Shown here piece after piece: positions 24,125 through 36,985 of a stretch of 64,000 nt of DNA. This DNA comes from Sindora glabra (Eukaryota > Streptophyta > Magnoliopsida > Fabales > Fabaceae): contig CM035233.1 of the NCBI GenBank assembly GCA_020226215.1, positions 21,021,150-21,085,149 of the forward strand, written 5' to 3'. The first letter of the stretch is position 1; each line of letters opens with the position of its first letter. The notes under the pieces were generated by a model. It searched no databases. It was not told where the DNA came from and saw only the letters and a list, made by a program, of their open reading frames with translations. Position numbers and translations under genes: made by a program.

Positions 24125-24856
24125 TATGACCTAAAGGCTGGAACAAGCTAATTCAAATACTCCAAGGGATACATTGCAAATTTCAAGTGGGCTTATTACA
24201 AAAGCACAAGCTAGAAGGATAAAAAAAGGCTTTAAATAGGCTTGTTTAACACATTTAGGCCAAACAAAATTCATTTCAACTTAATCTTAGCAACAATCAT
24301 GTCTTTAGCATTATTTGGGCTAAAAATGAAGCTATTAAAGGAATTTTAGGCCAAAACAATACAATTTAAAGAGCTTAGACCAAAGACTATGCATGGGCAC
24401 ACTAAAATTGGGCTAAATTATGTTGTTTTAGGCTAAAAACAATGATCTATAATTAGCTGATGTATTTGCATGAATTTTAATCTTGTTAGACAATATATCT
24501 TTTCATTTTCCTAGTGGGTTAGGCCAATTACTCATATTTCCAGGTTTTTCTTTTCTTAAGGTAAGTAGTCTATAAATACTACATCTTTACATCTTTTGTA
24601 ATCAAACTTGGTTGAATGAAATTTATTGTTTTTAGAAATTCCAAATTTGAAAGGAGTTCTCTCTTTGGTTCTTCATTGGACTTTTTAACTTATCAAGGCT
24701 TAATCAACCTTTAAGCATCATCAACACATCGATTTTTATTTCTTTGCACTTAAGGGTTTAAATGGATTACCAAACCTATTTCTTAGCATTCTTGGGGTGA
24801 GTATATTTGGATTGGCTGTGGGTTCATAGGTTATATACCTTTTCGGGTTCACACCA
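24125..24856 (+). repeat. 5' LTR of the plus-strand Ty3/gypsy element
   Basis: It begins TATGACCTAAAGG, aligned with TGTAACTTAAGGG of the 3' LTR (the initial TG has decayed to TA), and ends GGTTCACACCA before the primer site. A probable TATA box, CTATAAATA, lies at 24571-24579. Confidence 0.8.
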
Positions 24857-24860
24857 TCTT

Positions 24861-24872
24861 AGTTATCAAAGC
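24861..24872 (+). other. Primer-binding site, tRNA-Met type, degraded
   Basis: AGTTATCAAAGC sits five bases after the 5' LTR and resembles TGGTATCAGAGC with three changes. Confidence 0.6.
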
Positions 24873-24966
24873 TTCAGCCTAAGACCATGTTATATCCTTT
24901 TAATTTTCATTTTTGTAACTCTATTCTTCTTGTTCTAAATTTATTCTTCCTTCTTTGTGACTTTTT

Positions 24967-26292
24967 TGTTGGGATTAGGAGTTAAATAAATACAGCAAAA
25001 ATTAATCGATTCTAGCCAAAGGATCTATACAAAATGTTAGATTAGAATAAGAATTTGATCAATACCTTTCCAATGATTCAGGGATTCATTTGTTAATCAC
25101 TTTTTTAACTTCCTTTTGACTAAAAACTCTGAGATATCCACACGAACCAGCAGATTACTAGTGAATGTCCACGAGCATTGATTGGAATTCTCCTCCTTTG
25201 CCTCGTAGTGCTAGCTATGCCTCTTCAAGGGTTATGGTCAATGAGGGTTGCTAGGTTTTTATGCTTTGGGATGCTGAATAATCTATATTATTACCAACAA
25301 GCCTATTTAAATAGGTGCATAAAAAATCCTAACTAATTAGGCTTTATTCCATGTATTATTATAAGCTTATTATTAGGCCTTATAATTATAGCATGGAATT
25401 CCTAAATATTAGGCCCAAACAATTTGGTCCATCAATTCCAAATCCACTAGGTTCTAAGTGTACGACCCTATAAGCTCTCATTACATTGGTAATGATCATA
25501 AATCACATTAATGATCATAAATAATGAGTAATGTCTAGCAACACATCATTGTTACCTAAGTAATGAAAAAGTCAATGATTTGACTAAACTTTTACATGTG
25601 ATCATCATCTATGTCCTTTTATCCTAGACATTTAGATTGAGCACAAGACATGAACTGTGTCATTCTCATATAGCCCAATCCAAATGTAATTGACATCCCA
25701 TGTCAATTCATCTAAATATGGCCATACATTTTCTCAACTTTACTTAATCAAGGGGCCTACAAATGTCACTCTTGTTATATAGGAAGGATAAAATTCATCT
25801 TGATCACATAAATCCCTCTGTATAATATATGACATATCCAATAACTACCCTTACATTCACTCAACCATGAGTGACATAGAATAGTATCAAAATATGAAAC
25901 TCACATGTAGGGAACCTTGATGATCTCAGGTCAAAGGACCATATTAATAATGATCATTAAGAATCACTCATGACACTCATACAATGGTCCATATAACATT
26001 TTTAGGGTGGGTCAATCTAGTATACAAGTTCTCTAACTTGTACTCATGTGTAGACTTAATATCTCATATAAGTCATCACATATACTAGTATTAACATATC
26101 AAAGTAACCTAATTCATAATGATATATGATTAGGGATATTTAAGAATACAATTATTTTAAAATTATTATCATAATTAAATATATTATACAGATAATATAT
26201 GTATAAATATCATAATTAAAATTATCATTAAAATAATACGATTCAAATTTACAATCATCAATATGATTGGTTTTAGGGCATATACACTAATA
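24967..26292 (-). mobile_element. Solo LTR, probable Ty1/copia type, nested in the leader of the Ty3/gypsy element, TSD TTTTT
   Basis: It begins TGTTGGGATTAGG and ends CACTAATA (the usual CACTAACA with its last CA changed to TA). TTTTT flanks both sides (24962-24966, 26293-26297). It is 1326 bp and clearly the same family as 9458-10898, sharing long blocks such as CTCGTAGTGCTAGCTA and ATCTCAGGTCAAAGG. There is no coding potential. Loss of the terminal CA suggests age. Confidence 0.82.
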
Positions 26293-26819
26293 TTTTTATC
26301 TCTTCATTTTTAGATTTTGTTCCTCTTATCTAGGGTTCTACTCTTTTGCATTTTGGTACAAAAATGAAAAAAATTGAAAAAAAGGATAAAAATTCAAAAA
26401 TCTTAAAAAAAGGATAAAAAATAAAAAATCCAAAAAAAAAGAAAAGGGGATAAAAAAAGAATTATGCTGATTGATTTTAATTTAAGGTTAGAACTACACA
26501 AATCTTCTTTCAATTTCTTGCTCTAAAATTCCTTAGGTTCTTTTCTAAACATCCACTTTTATTTTTATCTTTGCTTCTAAAGTGTTTAATTAAAATTCTA
26601 CAAGAATTTGTGATAGCCTATGACTGAGTTTAGTTAATTTCTCTAAAGAGCTAACAAAAAAGACTAAAAGTGGAAAAAGGCTAAAGAGTGTGAGACCATT
26701 ATCATGAAAAAAGTTTATATAAGATCAATACACAAGGGTTAAAGTGACATCTTTTGAAGGCAAACACATGAGAGAGTGTGTGAGAAATTCATCTTTTAAC
26801 AAGTTTTCTTGCAACTTTC

Positions 26820-28030
26820 AAAATGGCAAATAGGGAGGAAACATTAAATGGTAGAGATCTATAAAATATAAAGTTTACTTTAAAAGCCATGCAACAATAG
26901 TTTAAACATTTCAATTTAGTTTTTGGAGAAATTAAGGATAAGATGGATAGGAAAAAAAGATATGATTGTTAATCTATAAAAAGAGTGGCCTAATAAAAAA
27001 CCCAATCCTAGGAGATATGATAGGAGAGAGTAAAAGGAATGGATGATTTTGATTCTGAAAATGAAATCAGAGTTGAGACTGAAGAGGATTTTGAGTCTGA
27101 ATTTGAAATAAGCAGAAATAGGCATAGAGAAGTTTGGCATAAGAAAGGTTATAGAAAGATTGCTCCAAAAGACCAAAATAGGAAAGATTCAACCTTGGTA
27201 ATATTAAAATGAAGATACCTTCTTTCCAAAGAAGAAATAACCTTAAAGCTTATTTGAAGTGGGAAAAAAAGATAGAATTATTTTTTAATTACCATAATTA
27301 CTTTGAAGCAAAGAAGGTGAAACTAGCTGTAATTGAGTTTACTAATTATGCAATTATTTGGTGGGATAAATTAGTTTTGAACAAAAAGAGAAATAGTAAG
27401 AGACCTATAGAAACTTGGAGGGAAATGAAGGCTCTAATAAGGAAGAGATTTGTTCCTAGTCATTACTATAGGGACCTATATTAAAAATTGTAGAGTTTTA
27501 CATAAGGTTTTAAAAGTTTAGAGGAGTATTAAAAGGAAATGGAGATTATTATGATGAAGGCTTATGTGAAGGAAGATAGGGAAGCCACAATGGCATAATT
27601 TTTGAATAGGTTGAATACAAAAATAGCACATATAGTGGACCTACAACATTATGTATAGTTAGAAGACATGGTGCATATAGCTATAAAGGTGGAAAGGCAA
27701 TTAAAGCAAAAGAGGGCATCAAATTACAATATGGGTTCTGATTCTTCTTACAAATTAAATTGGAAGAAAGAACAAAAGACTATTTAGAAAGGAGCTCCCA
27801 AAGGCAAAGATGAAGCTTCAAAAAGTAAAGGTAAATAAAAGGTAAATCTAATTCCCAACACTCTAGAAATAAAGATATTAAATGTTTCAAATGTTTAGGA
27901 ATAGGTCATATATTATCACAATGCCATAACAAGAGAGTTATGATTATGCATGATAATGAAGTGGTGATTGAAAGTGATAGTGATGAATCCATGCCTTCAT
28001 TTGAAGATACTAGTGATGATGGAGTTGAGT
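26820..28030 (+). pseudogene. Gag of the plus-strand Ty3/gypsy element
   Basis: An open stretch (27209-27484) holds FQRRNNLKAYLKWEKKIELF, then YAIIWWDKLV, then REMKALIRKRFVPSHYYRDL. After stops the EYKEMEIIMMKAYVKEDREATMA-like block and HYV...DMVHIAIKVERQLKQKR follow. An intact CCHC zinc knuckle, CFKCLGIGHILSQC, lies at 27883-27924, in contrast to the mutated knuckle in the minus-strand element. The start is not identifiable. Region 26298-26820 is A-rich leader with lysine-coding runs and nothing else recognised. Confidence 0.75.
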
Positions 28031-28053
28031 AGGTAGTTAAATGAGAAGTACTT

Positions 28054-28299
28054 GTGACCAAACGAGTTCTAAATTCCCAAGTTAAAGAGGATGACAATGA
28101 ACAGCAAAGGGAAAACATCTTATATACTTGTTACCTCATAAACAATAAGGTATGCAGTATGATCATAGATGAGGGAAGTTGTACAAATGTTACAAGTACT
28201 ACATTAGTTGAGAAGTTAAACTTGGTTACCATTAAACACCCTAGACTTTACAAATTGCAATGGTTGAATGATTATAAGGAAATTAAGGTTAAAGATTAA
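28054..28299 (+). pseudogene. Aspartic protease region
   Basis: The open frame carries NKVCSMIIDEGSCTNVTSTT followed by LVEKLNLVTIKHPRLYKLQW. The family's active-site motif is usually IIDGGS or similar; here the first Gly is Glu. The protease would cut the Gag-Pol polyprotein. A lysine- and arginine-rich linker follows at 28500-28740. Broken by stops on both sides. Confidence 0.7.
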
Positions 28300-28989
28300 G
28301 TTTTAGTTTCATTCTCAATTGGTAGATATAATGATAAAGTATTGTGTGATGCAGTCCCAATGCATGCTAGTTATATACTTTAAGGAAAACAATGGGGTTT
28401 CGACTGAAAAGCAACTAAAAATGTGTATACAAATAGGTACTTATTTGCAATAAATAACAGATCCATTACACTTGCACCTTTGTCTCCTAAGCAAATATAT
28501 GAAGATCAGCTCAAAATGAAGAAAAAGAAAGATAAAAAAGAGAGTAAGTTGAAAAATCGAAGAAGTAAAATAAAAAGTAAATTGAAAAATAAGAGAAGTA
28601 AAATAAAGAGTGAGTTGAAAAATGAGAGAGAAAGAGAGAAAAATTAAAAGGTAAAGAGCGTGAAAATGATAAAACAAAGAACTCAAAGATAGAAATTCAA
28701 GAAAAAAAGAGAAAGTGGAGAGAAAAAAGAATTTTTATGCAAAAGAAAGTGAAATGAGAGTTACCTATCTTAGATAGCCTATAGTTAATCTAGTTTACAA
28801 GAAGGCTTGTTTAAACACTAACTTTCTTAATGCTTCTTTTCCAAGTGTTATTGATCCTTTGTTACAAGAATTTAAGATGTGTTTCTTAAAGAAACTCCTA
28901 ATGGGTTACCACCTATCAGAGGAAAATAGCATCAAATTGACTTTATTCCTAGCATAACCATTCCTAACCATCCAGCCTATAGAAGTAAT

Positions 28990-29760
28990 CTAAAAGAGAT
29001 AAAAGAACTTCAAAAGCAAATTGAAAAGCTCTTGGCAAAAAGGTATGTTAGAGAAAGTTTGAGTCTTTGTGCAGTTCTAGTTATTCTTGTTACTAAGAAA
29101 GATGGATCATAGAGAATGTGCATTGACTGTAGAGCTATGAATAGCATCACAATAAAGTATCACCATACCATTCCTAAATTAGATGATATGCTAGATGAAT
29201 TGCATAGATCTAGTGCCTTCTTTAAAATTAATCTAAAATATGGATATTATCAAATTAAGATGAGGGAAGGGGATGAGTGGAAAACTACATTCAAAACAAA
29301 ACATGGACTTTATAAATGGCTAGTTATGCCATTTGGACTCACTAATGCACTAAGCACTTTCATGAAATTAATGAATCATGTTTTACATACATACATTAGG
29401 AATTTATTGTTATGTATTTTGATAATATCTTGATATATTCCAAGAATCTTGATGAACATATAAGCCATTTGCATTGTATACTTGATATACTAAGGAAGGA
29501 AAAGTTGCATGCTAACTTGAAAAAGTGTAGCTTTTGTATGGATAAGATTGTTTTCCTTGGTTTTGTCATAAGTGCATAAGGGGTAAAAGTTAATGATAAA
29601 AAGGTAATGGCAATAAAGGAATGGCCAATGCCTATAAGCATTATTGAGGTAAGAAGCTTTCATGGCTTAGCTAGTTTCTATAAGCATTTTGTGAAGGATT
29701 TTAGCACAATTGTTGCACCATTCACTGAAGTTATTAAGAAATTTGTTAGCTTTAAATAAG
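28990..29760 (+). pseudogene. Reverse transcriptase with a mutated catalytic Asp and frameshift
   Basis: The open stretch 29116-29433 gives MCIDCRAMNS, then IPKLDDMLDEL, then FFKINLKYGYYQIKMREGDEW (the usual KIDL Asp is Asn), then YKWLVMPFGLTNALSTFMKL. Just after the frame slips near 29400 the active-site block reads VMYFDNILIYSK: the second Asp of the YFDD-type motif is Asn (AAT). Two catalytic-type positions are therefore lost. Further down, VFLGFVI (29550) and the connection domain continue with stops. Confidence 0.82.
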
Positions 29761-29764
29761 ACAA

Positions 29765-31440
29765 AACTCAACATCATGCTTTTAATATTCTTAAAAAAAG
29801 ATTTTATTATGCATCTATGCTAGCATTATCTAATTTTAACAAAACTTTTGAGATTAAATATGATGCATCAAGAATTGGTATAAGAACTATTTTAATGTAG
29901 GAAGGACAACCTATTGCATATTTCAACAAGAAGCTAAGTGGTGCAACCTTGAATTATCTAACATATGATAAGGAGCTTTATGTACTTGTGAAAGCATTGG
30001 AAACTTGGCTATATTACCTTTGGCCTAAGTAATTTATGATTCACATAAATTATTAATCTTTGAAGCACCTTAAGGGTCAGGGTAAGCTAAATAAGAGGCA
30101 CGTTAAGTGGTTGGAATTCATTAAACCCTTTCCATATGTCATCAAATACAAGCAAGATAAGGAGAATATAGTTACAGATGCCTTATCCAGAAGGTATGCT
30201 CTTCTTACTTATCTTCATGCAAAAATACTTGGCTTTGAATATGTCAAAGAATTATATAAAAAAGACAATGACTTTGCTAAAGTATTTGTTGTATGTGAAA
30301 AAAGAGCAATTGGTAAGTTTCATAGGATTGATATGTACTTGTTTAAAGAAAATAAGTTATGTGTGCCTCAATATTCTATGCATGAATTGCTTATAAAGGA
30401 AACTCATAAGGAAGGATAAATAGGATATTTTGGCATAAAAAATACCTTAGATGTTTTGCATGAACATTTCTTTTAGCCTAAAATGAAACATCATTTAGAA
30501 AGAATTTGTGGAAGGTGTGTCCCTTGTAAAGGAAAAATCTAAAGTCTTACCACATGGTTTATATACAACTTTACTTGTACCTAGCGAACCTTGGGTGGAC
30601 ATATCCATCAGCTAGATCAAAGGGAGGCTGAGATTTAATATTTGTGGTAGTTGATAGATTTTCTAAAATGGCATATTTCATTCCATACCATAAAATTGAT
30701 GATGTAACTCATATTGCAAATTTATTCTTTAAAGAAATTGTGAGACTTTATAGTGTGTCAAGAAGCATTATGTCTAATAAAGATACATGGTTTATCAATT
30801 ATTTTTGAAAAGTTTTATAGGGAAAGCTTGGTATTAAATTGTTATTTTTTACAACTTATCATCCATAAACTGACAACAAACTAAAGTTGTTAATAGAACT
30901 TTAACCTAATTACTCAGAATTGTTTTCAAAAGAATTTAAAGAATTGTGAGGATTGCTTGCCATTCATTAAGTTTATGTACAACTAAAATGTTCATTCTTC
31001 TACTAATTATTCTCCTTTTGAAATAATTTATGATTTTAATCCACTAACTCTTATGGATTTATTACCATTGCCTATTGATGAGAAAGATAGTATTAATGGG
31101 AAAAAGAAAGTTAAAATGGTAAAGCAACTTCATGAATATGTGAAGCAATATATTGAAAAAAAATAGCAATATGCATCCAAAGTCAACAAAGAAAGAAGGT
31201 ATGTTATCTTTGAACTAAGGGATTGGGTATAAGTGCATATGAGGAAAAAGAGGCTTCCAGCTCAAAAGACATCCAAATTGGCTCCAAGGGAGAAAGTCCA
31301 TTTCAAGTCTTTGAAAGAATAAATGACAATACTTACAAGATAGACCTGCTTGAAATTTACAATATTAGTGCTACATTGAATGTTACTAATTCATATCTTT
31401 ATGATACAAGTGAAGATTTGAAGACGGAGAAAGGGAATAA
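29765..31440 (+). pseudogene. RNase H and integrase, decayed
   Basis: RNase H blocks around 29850-30050 (KYDASRIG; LNYLTYDKELYVLVKALETW) lead into ENIVTDALSRRYALL (30160-30205, Asp retained). The open stretch 30060-30419 then runs into the integrase N-terminal linker (KENKLCVPQYSMHELLIKETH). Core fragments are VVVDRFSKMAYFIPYHKIDDVTHIANLFFKEI (30640-30740), then IMSNKDTWF where the usual SDRD has Asn, and a TDNKLKLL block lacking the catalytic Glu. The C-terminal block GESPFQVFERINDNTYKIDL is at 31287-31350. A purine-rich tract (31427-31438) precedes the 3' LTR. Confidence 0.78.
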
Positions 31441-32169
31441 TGTAACTTAAGGGTTAGAACAAGCTAATTCAAGTACTCCAAGGATCCATTGCAAACTGCA
31501 AGTAGGCATATTACAAAAGCACAAGCTAGAAGGATTAAAGAAGCTTTAAATGGGCTTGTTCAACATACTTAAGCTAAACAAAATTCTCTTCAACCTAATC
31601 TTAATGCCAATCACATCCTTAGCATTATTTAGGTTGAAAATGGAGCTATTAAAGGAATTTTGGGATAGATAAAACAAATTAAGGAGCTCAGACTAAGGAT
31701 TATGCATGAGCACACTTGAATTAGGTTGAATTATTTTGTTTTAGGCTAAAAGCAATGATTTATAATCAGCTGATGTATTTGTACTAATTTTAGTCATGTT
31801 AGACAATATGTCTTTCCATTTTCTTAGTGGGCTAGGCCAATTAATCATATTTCTAGGTTTTTCTTTTGCTAAGCTAAGTGGTCTATAAATACCACATCTT
31901 TATATCTTTTGTAATCAAACTTTGTTGAATGAAATTTATCTTTTCTAGAAATCCCAAATTTGAGAGAAGTATTTTCTTTAGTTTTTCATTAGAATTTTTG
32001 ACTTATCAAAGCTTGATCAACCCTGTGGCTTCATCAACAGTTTGATCCTTCTTTCTTTATACTCAATGGTTTAAGTGGATCACCAAACTTGTTTCTTAGC
32101 ATTCTTAGGGTGAGCATACTCAAATTGATTGTGGGTTCATAGATTCTATACCTTCTTAGATTCGCACCA
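31441..32169 (+). repeat. 3' LTR of the plus-strand Ty3/gypsy element
   Basis: It begins TGTAACTTAAGGG after the purine tract and ends TTCGCACCA. It aligns over its full length with 24125-24856 and is nearly equal in length (729 against 732 bp). Confidence 0.85.
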
Positions 32170-33727
32170 TATTTTCTTAAGACCAAAGCTAAATTGTAAT
32201 CAATAGCTTTAAGTGTTCCCAAATATTACTAGTGTTTGTAATTAATTAAGTTATTGTAAATTAATTATTGATAGTTGACTTAGTTATAAATGACTTTTTG
32301 TAATTTGTGTTCTAATGTGTAAAAAGAAAGTTCAAAAACTATGTATAAAATCTCTTACAAGTGGTTATATTATTGTCAATTTCAATCTTATTTTATAGTC
32401 GTTATGTAATGTTTCTACAAGTGTCAATTGGTTATTTCTTATGTGTTAATCAGTTCTATGTGTTAAAAAAAGCTACTGCACAAAAAGATGTCACTTTTCC
32501 ACCTAAAATTAACATTTTTTTAGTTTACAATGTCAATTGTTGTATAAACAATGATGTCAATTGTTATTAGTAGGATGACATCTTTGTAATTTACATGTCA
32601 ACTTTTTTAAAAACAATTGATGTCTAAACCTAAGACACTGGTATAAGATGAAAATAAAAGGAATGGAGCAATGACGTTATTTACAAATTCCATCTTAAGC
32701 CTTGTCTAAGCTTAAATTAATTCTTTCTCTAACAAGGTATGCTCTCATTCCAACTTGAAGATGACTCTCTTTGATTTTATATTTTTACTCATTAAATTTT
32801 TTTATAAGAATAAATCTTTATTGGCTTATTGCTAAATATGTAGAGTTGTGCATTCATTGGAAAAATTAAGGATTTAAAGGTAAGAAATTAATTAGTTTTT
32901 GTTTTTATTTTTGCAATTTAGTTTTTAATTTCATAATTTACCTTATCTTCTTGTTTTTCTTTATGATGCAACTTTTATAGGTTTGTACAAATAAGAAATT
33001 TGATTTCATCTATTGGCTTTTAGTCATATTTTCTACTATCTATTTATATGAAATGTATACCATTATTTTCATAAAATTAATGCTCATTGCATTTGTAGAG
33101 ATTGGATTCAACCATGCCTTTTTAGGAAGTGCTAACATCACATGTTGAGCTATTAGTATTAAGATAGTATTTAACATGTCACCCACCTATGTCCAAGGTA
33201 TCTGGTATAACTTCTCACAATTTTCAAACTTTTGTTACAAAATTTATTATATAAAATTTCTATTATTTGGATTTTATAGTTTTATATAGGATATTGTCTT
33301 CTTTTTTAGGTACAATATTCTGGAAGTTGAATATAAGGGAAATAAGGACAATTCAAGAAGAGGTACTAAGGGAGGAGGTTAAAGTTAGTAGAGAGGAATT
33401 AGGCTAAGGGAGTAGGGTAAAAGTGAATAAGGTAGATTAGGTGGGGTAAAATTTACCACATCAATTATTAGTATAAATTGAAGCAGTACATCAAAATTAG
33501 ATATTAGTTATTTATAGATGATTGATGTTGATTGTTACATCCCATGTCTTTAGCATAAAATATGATGTCAGTTTTCTTATACCACAATCAATATTGTTGT
33601 AATATTTTACAACTATTTGGAATATAATGTAAAATATCATGTATAATAACACTCAATTAAACTACGCTTGTAAGCCGATGTCTAATTCTCTAAACACCTG
33701 ACATTAATCAATTATTCTATAGTAGTG
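32170..33727 (+). other. CACTA 3' non-coding region and right terminal inverted repeat
   Basis: Short direct and inverted motifs of the type GATGTCAATTG, GACATCTTTG and GATGTCTAAACC recur at 32420-32640 and again at 33530-33710, the arrangement expected for CACTA subterminal binding sites. The region ends with CACTACTATAGAAT read inward on the minus strand (33727). No protein was recognised. Confidence 0.6.
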
Positions 33728-33730
33728 GTC

Positions 33731-35249
33731 ACATCATCACATAAGCATTCAAGCCTTAAAAACATATAGACATGGCATAGAGTACTCACTAACTCATTTT
33801 TTTCACATAGAACACTTATTGGCCTATTTTTTACACGAAACAAGATAAGGTTAAAATGGTAACCTTTGCTAAGAAAACATCACATAACAATGCAATATAA
33901 CTTATAATCTAGCAAAATGTATTTATAGTTACCTCATTACTTTTCTAGTGACCTTAAATTAGAGAAGTAAAATGGGCCGCGGGCCCACAAGCTTTTCAAG
34001 TAGCCCACAGGTAAAATGTAGTTCAGTTTTAATTTTGCAAATACATTTTCCTTGTGGGCTTATATGGATAAGTTTGGGCAAGCCAAGCTCATATAGACCT
34101 CTCCGGATGCCTCACTAGCTTTTTCATTTTTTAATAATTATTCAAATATTTGGAAAAAAAATTAATCTAATCTAATTCCTAATCTAATGTGCAATAACCT
34201 AATATAAATTTTTAACTTGTTTGACTAACTAATTATAAAAAATAAAAAATATCTAATTAGCCAATGACAATTTATTAAATAAATAGATGTTTTTTAATCT
34301 AACTTAATCTAATATCTCCTTAGCATGCTTACCTCAACATCCAAAGTTTAATATTTGATCCTTATATATGCACTTTTAATAGTTTAATTATTTTTTTTTA
34401 AAAAAAAAGATACCAACTACCCATAGGTCCCTATAAGCTACCCATAAGCCCTATAATTCTAACCAAATATCCCCATTTTTTATGTAGGCTTATGTGGGCA
34501 AGCCTACCTCATATAACCTAGCCTACCCTAACTTACATGCCTATAATAAATAAAGAAGGATTTCACAATACCTCATCACTTTATAAATGACTAAAGTAAA
34601 CATTTTCGCTTCCTATTACTAGATTATCACATTGCATATGTAGGCAAGGATTCATTTTTACAAATACTCTTGCATAAGACTCATTAGTGCATATATATTC
34701 CATAAATCAAATCATAATATAAGTCATCCACTAATTATTGAGCCAAACTAACGGTTTCATCATGAAAACCCATAAAAATGAATTGCAAACTTTTACAACA
34801 TTATAATTCAAACTTCATATTATCACTTTCATTTAATTATATGCTCAGAAGAAAAATTATATGCCAACTAGCAAATACCACATAGTTTTTAACAAAAATT
34901 ATGGAGCACAAAATGTAGACTTTTCCTAAGTTCCATAGCTATCTATTCTAAGCATACATATGCTTACATTTCATTTATCATTTTAATAAGTATGAAAACT
35001 AGTTTTTCCTTACAAAAACAAAGTTTTCACATCATGATACAATAGTAAATAAAACTACAAAAAATTAATTAAACATATACCTCAAAACCTAAGTTTTTCA
35101 GCATACTTCTTAACCAAGCTTTATTAAGCAAGCTATTCTTAAAAAATCCATTAAAAATATGAAACCTTATTAAAAATTAATGAAAAACTCTAGAATCAAA
35201 AAATGGAATTTAAACTTCATTTTTAAACTTTTTTCTTGCTCTAAACATG
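33731..35249. other. AT-rich non-coding DNA, no gene recognised
   Basis: Nothing coding is visible. A short island, GGGCCGCGGGCCCAC at 33975-33989, and a TGGGCTTATATGGATAAG / CTTATGTGGGCAAGCC pair suggest decayed repeat DNA. Confidence 0.4.
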
Positions 35250-36985
35250 CAAGTTACCCTTATACCTAATTGTCAACATAGTTCGAAGGAGGCACACTTA
35301 GCCTAAAATTTTGATTTTAAATACTAAACTTTAATAAAATTCCTCCATAATTTTTAGAATAGTTTAGGAGGCATAAAATGTCATTTTTCAATTATATTTA
35401 TATCCAAAACAAGTCATATAAATTATCTACAATTCAAATTATCAAAATAGTTTGAAAAAAAATATGTTTAGCTTGAAATTTCTACTTTAAACTTTAAAGT
35501 TGCCCAATATTTTCTAGAAAATTCTAGATTTATTTTCAGGTATAAAACATCATTTTTTTAACTCATTTTTATACAATAATTAAGTTACAAAAGTCACCCA
35601 AAAAATTACTAATCAAAACAATTTGGAAGGAGACATATTAAGCTTAAAAATACCATTTTTCTTTTCATGTTTTTCAAACTTTTTCTATAAAATTCCACTA
35701 TACTTTTAAATATTTTAAACATAATTTTAGATTCCTTTTCATGTTAGAAATAAGTTATAAAAATTATGTAGATGATCACTGTAATATCCCGAATTTTCAA
35801 TTCTATTATTTGAATCTCTAATTCTAAGGTCGTAGAAACGAAGAGCACGTTTGAGTTAGCTTGGTGGGTGAATCTTAAGTTGAAAGGGATTAAGTGTAGG
35901 GTAAACAAAATTTTTGAAGGAAAAGGATAGTAGGGAAAAGAATTTATTTTCATAAATAGTATGAATGATCAGAGGAGGTTAGAAAATCCTAAAAAAGGAA
36001 GTTGTCTAAGTCTAATAGTGTAAGGAATTTTAAACAGACAGAGACCCTATGGACTAAATTGTAAGAGTGCAGAATCGGGTGTGGTTAAAGTGTAAATAAC
36101 TAAGGAATTAGGATCTAATATGAATAACCAAGAGTTTTGGGGTGCAATATATGATTTTTATTAGTGTGACCAATGGATTTATGACAAGTGTCATTGTTAG
36201 AAAAATAATGGCAAGAATAGCCTTACTTTTGGTGAAAAAGGACTAAAATACCCTTGAGAATTGTCAAAATGGCAAGAATGCCCCTAAAAGCTTCATGAAA
36301 AGTCTTCTTTCTTCTCCATTTCTCCAAAAAGCTGCAGCAACTCCATGAAAGAAGCTTGAGACGTGCAGGAGAGAGAGAGAAAGTTTCTTTTGAGTTTTTC
36401 ACCCAAAAATAGTGAGTTTTAAGCTTAGTGGTAGAAGGGAAAGTTGCTCCTCTCCTCAAGCTCTATCCATTGGTGTGCTTAGAGTGAAGAAAAGCTCAAG
36501 TTTGATCAAGTTTGGGGAGCTCTAAGTAAGGATTTTCAAGTTGTTGCAAGAGGTAAAATTGTTCTCCTCTAAGAGCTCTTTAATGTACTCTTCTTAGTTT
36601 CTTGAAATCTTGAGATTGGTGTGGTCAAGGGTGATTGAACATGGAGTTTAGGATGATTTGAATATATTTAATGGTGTTTTAGATGTTGTTATGTTGATCT
36701 ATGGCTTTGGTTTGGTGTAAAAATAGCAAGAAACATGATGTACACATTTGGGTTTTAGAGGTATAATGGTGCATGTGTAGAGTTGGCATGATATGTTTGG
36801 AACTTGGCTAAAATGATGAAGTTAGAATAATTTCTATGAAGCTTAAAGCTTATGGAAGATGAAACTTCGATTTGTGAAAGTGTTTGTGTGCATTTTTCCT
36901 TTTGAGAAGCCAAAACTATGAATATGAAAAAGAAGGAAGGAAGGAGTTTTAGCTGTTTAATGTGATTTCGGAGGATTAGCAAGTT

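Larger units (their letters stand above)
24125..32169 (+). mobile_element. Full-length Ty3/gypsy retrotransposon, plus strand, nested in the same CACTA element
   Basis: Direct LTRs of about 730 bp (24125-24856 and 31441-32169) bracket a primer site, gag, protease, RT/RNase H and integrase. A solo LTR interrupts the leader, so the original was about 6.7 kb. It is related to, but distinct from, the minus-strand element: the LTRs differ while the pol domains resemble each other. Flanks TTTAA and TATTT do not form a clear duplication, so the ends carry a few bases of uncertainty. Every gene has stops or frameshifts. Confidence 0.85.
11182..33727 (+). mobile_element. Decayed CACTA (En/Spm) DNA transposon, split by two nested retrotransposons
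   Basis: The right terminus reads GTAGTG at 33722-33727, the inverse of CACTAC, and continues inward as CACTACTATAGAATAATTG on the minus strand. A degraded partner, CATTACTATCTATAACAA, starts at 11182. Flanking triplets are TTC and GTC, two of three matching. Inside lie a plant-type transposase remnant (12410-13480) and a Ulp1-like protease remnant (23380-23960), the usual CACTA gene pair, in the same strand and order. Removing the insertions at 13530-22311 and 24125-32169 leaves about 5.7 kb. The left terminus is the weakest part of this call. Confidence 0.65.

Noticed and set aside
24120..32174. Target duplication for the plus-strand gypsy element
   Set aside because: Flanks TTTAA and TATTT do not match convincingly under any nearby end choice, so none is claimed.
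33960..34110. GGGCCGCGGGCCCAC island as a regulatory site
   Set aside because: Single occurrence in decayed repeat DNA; no gene nearby.
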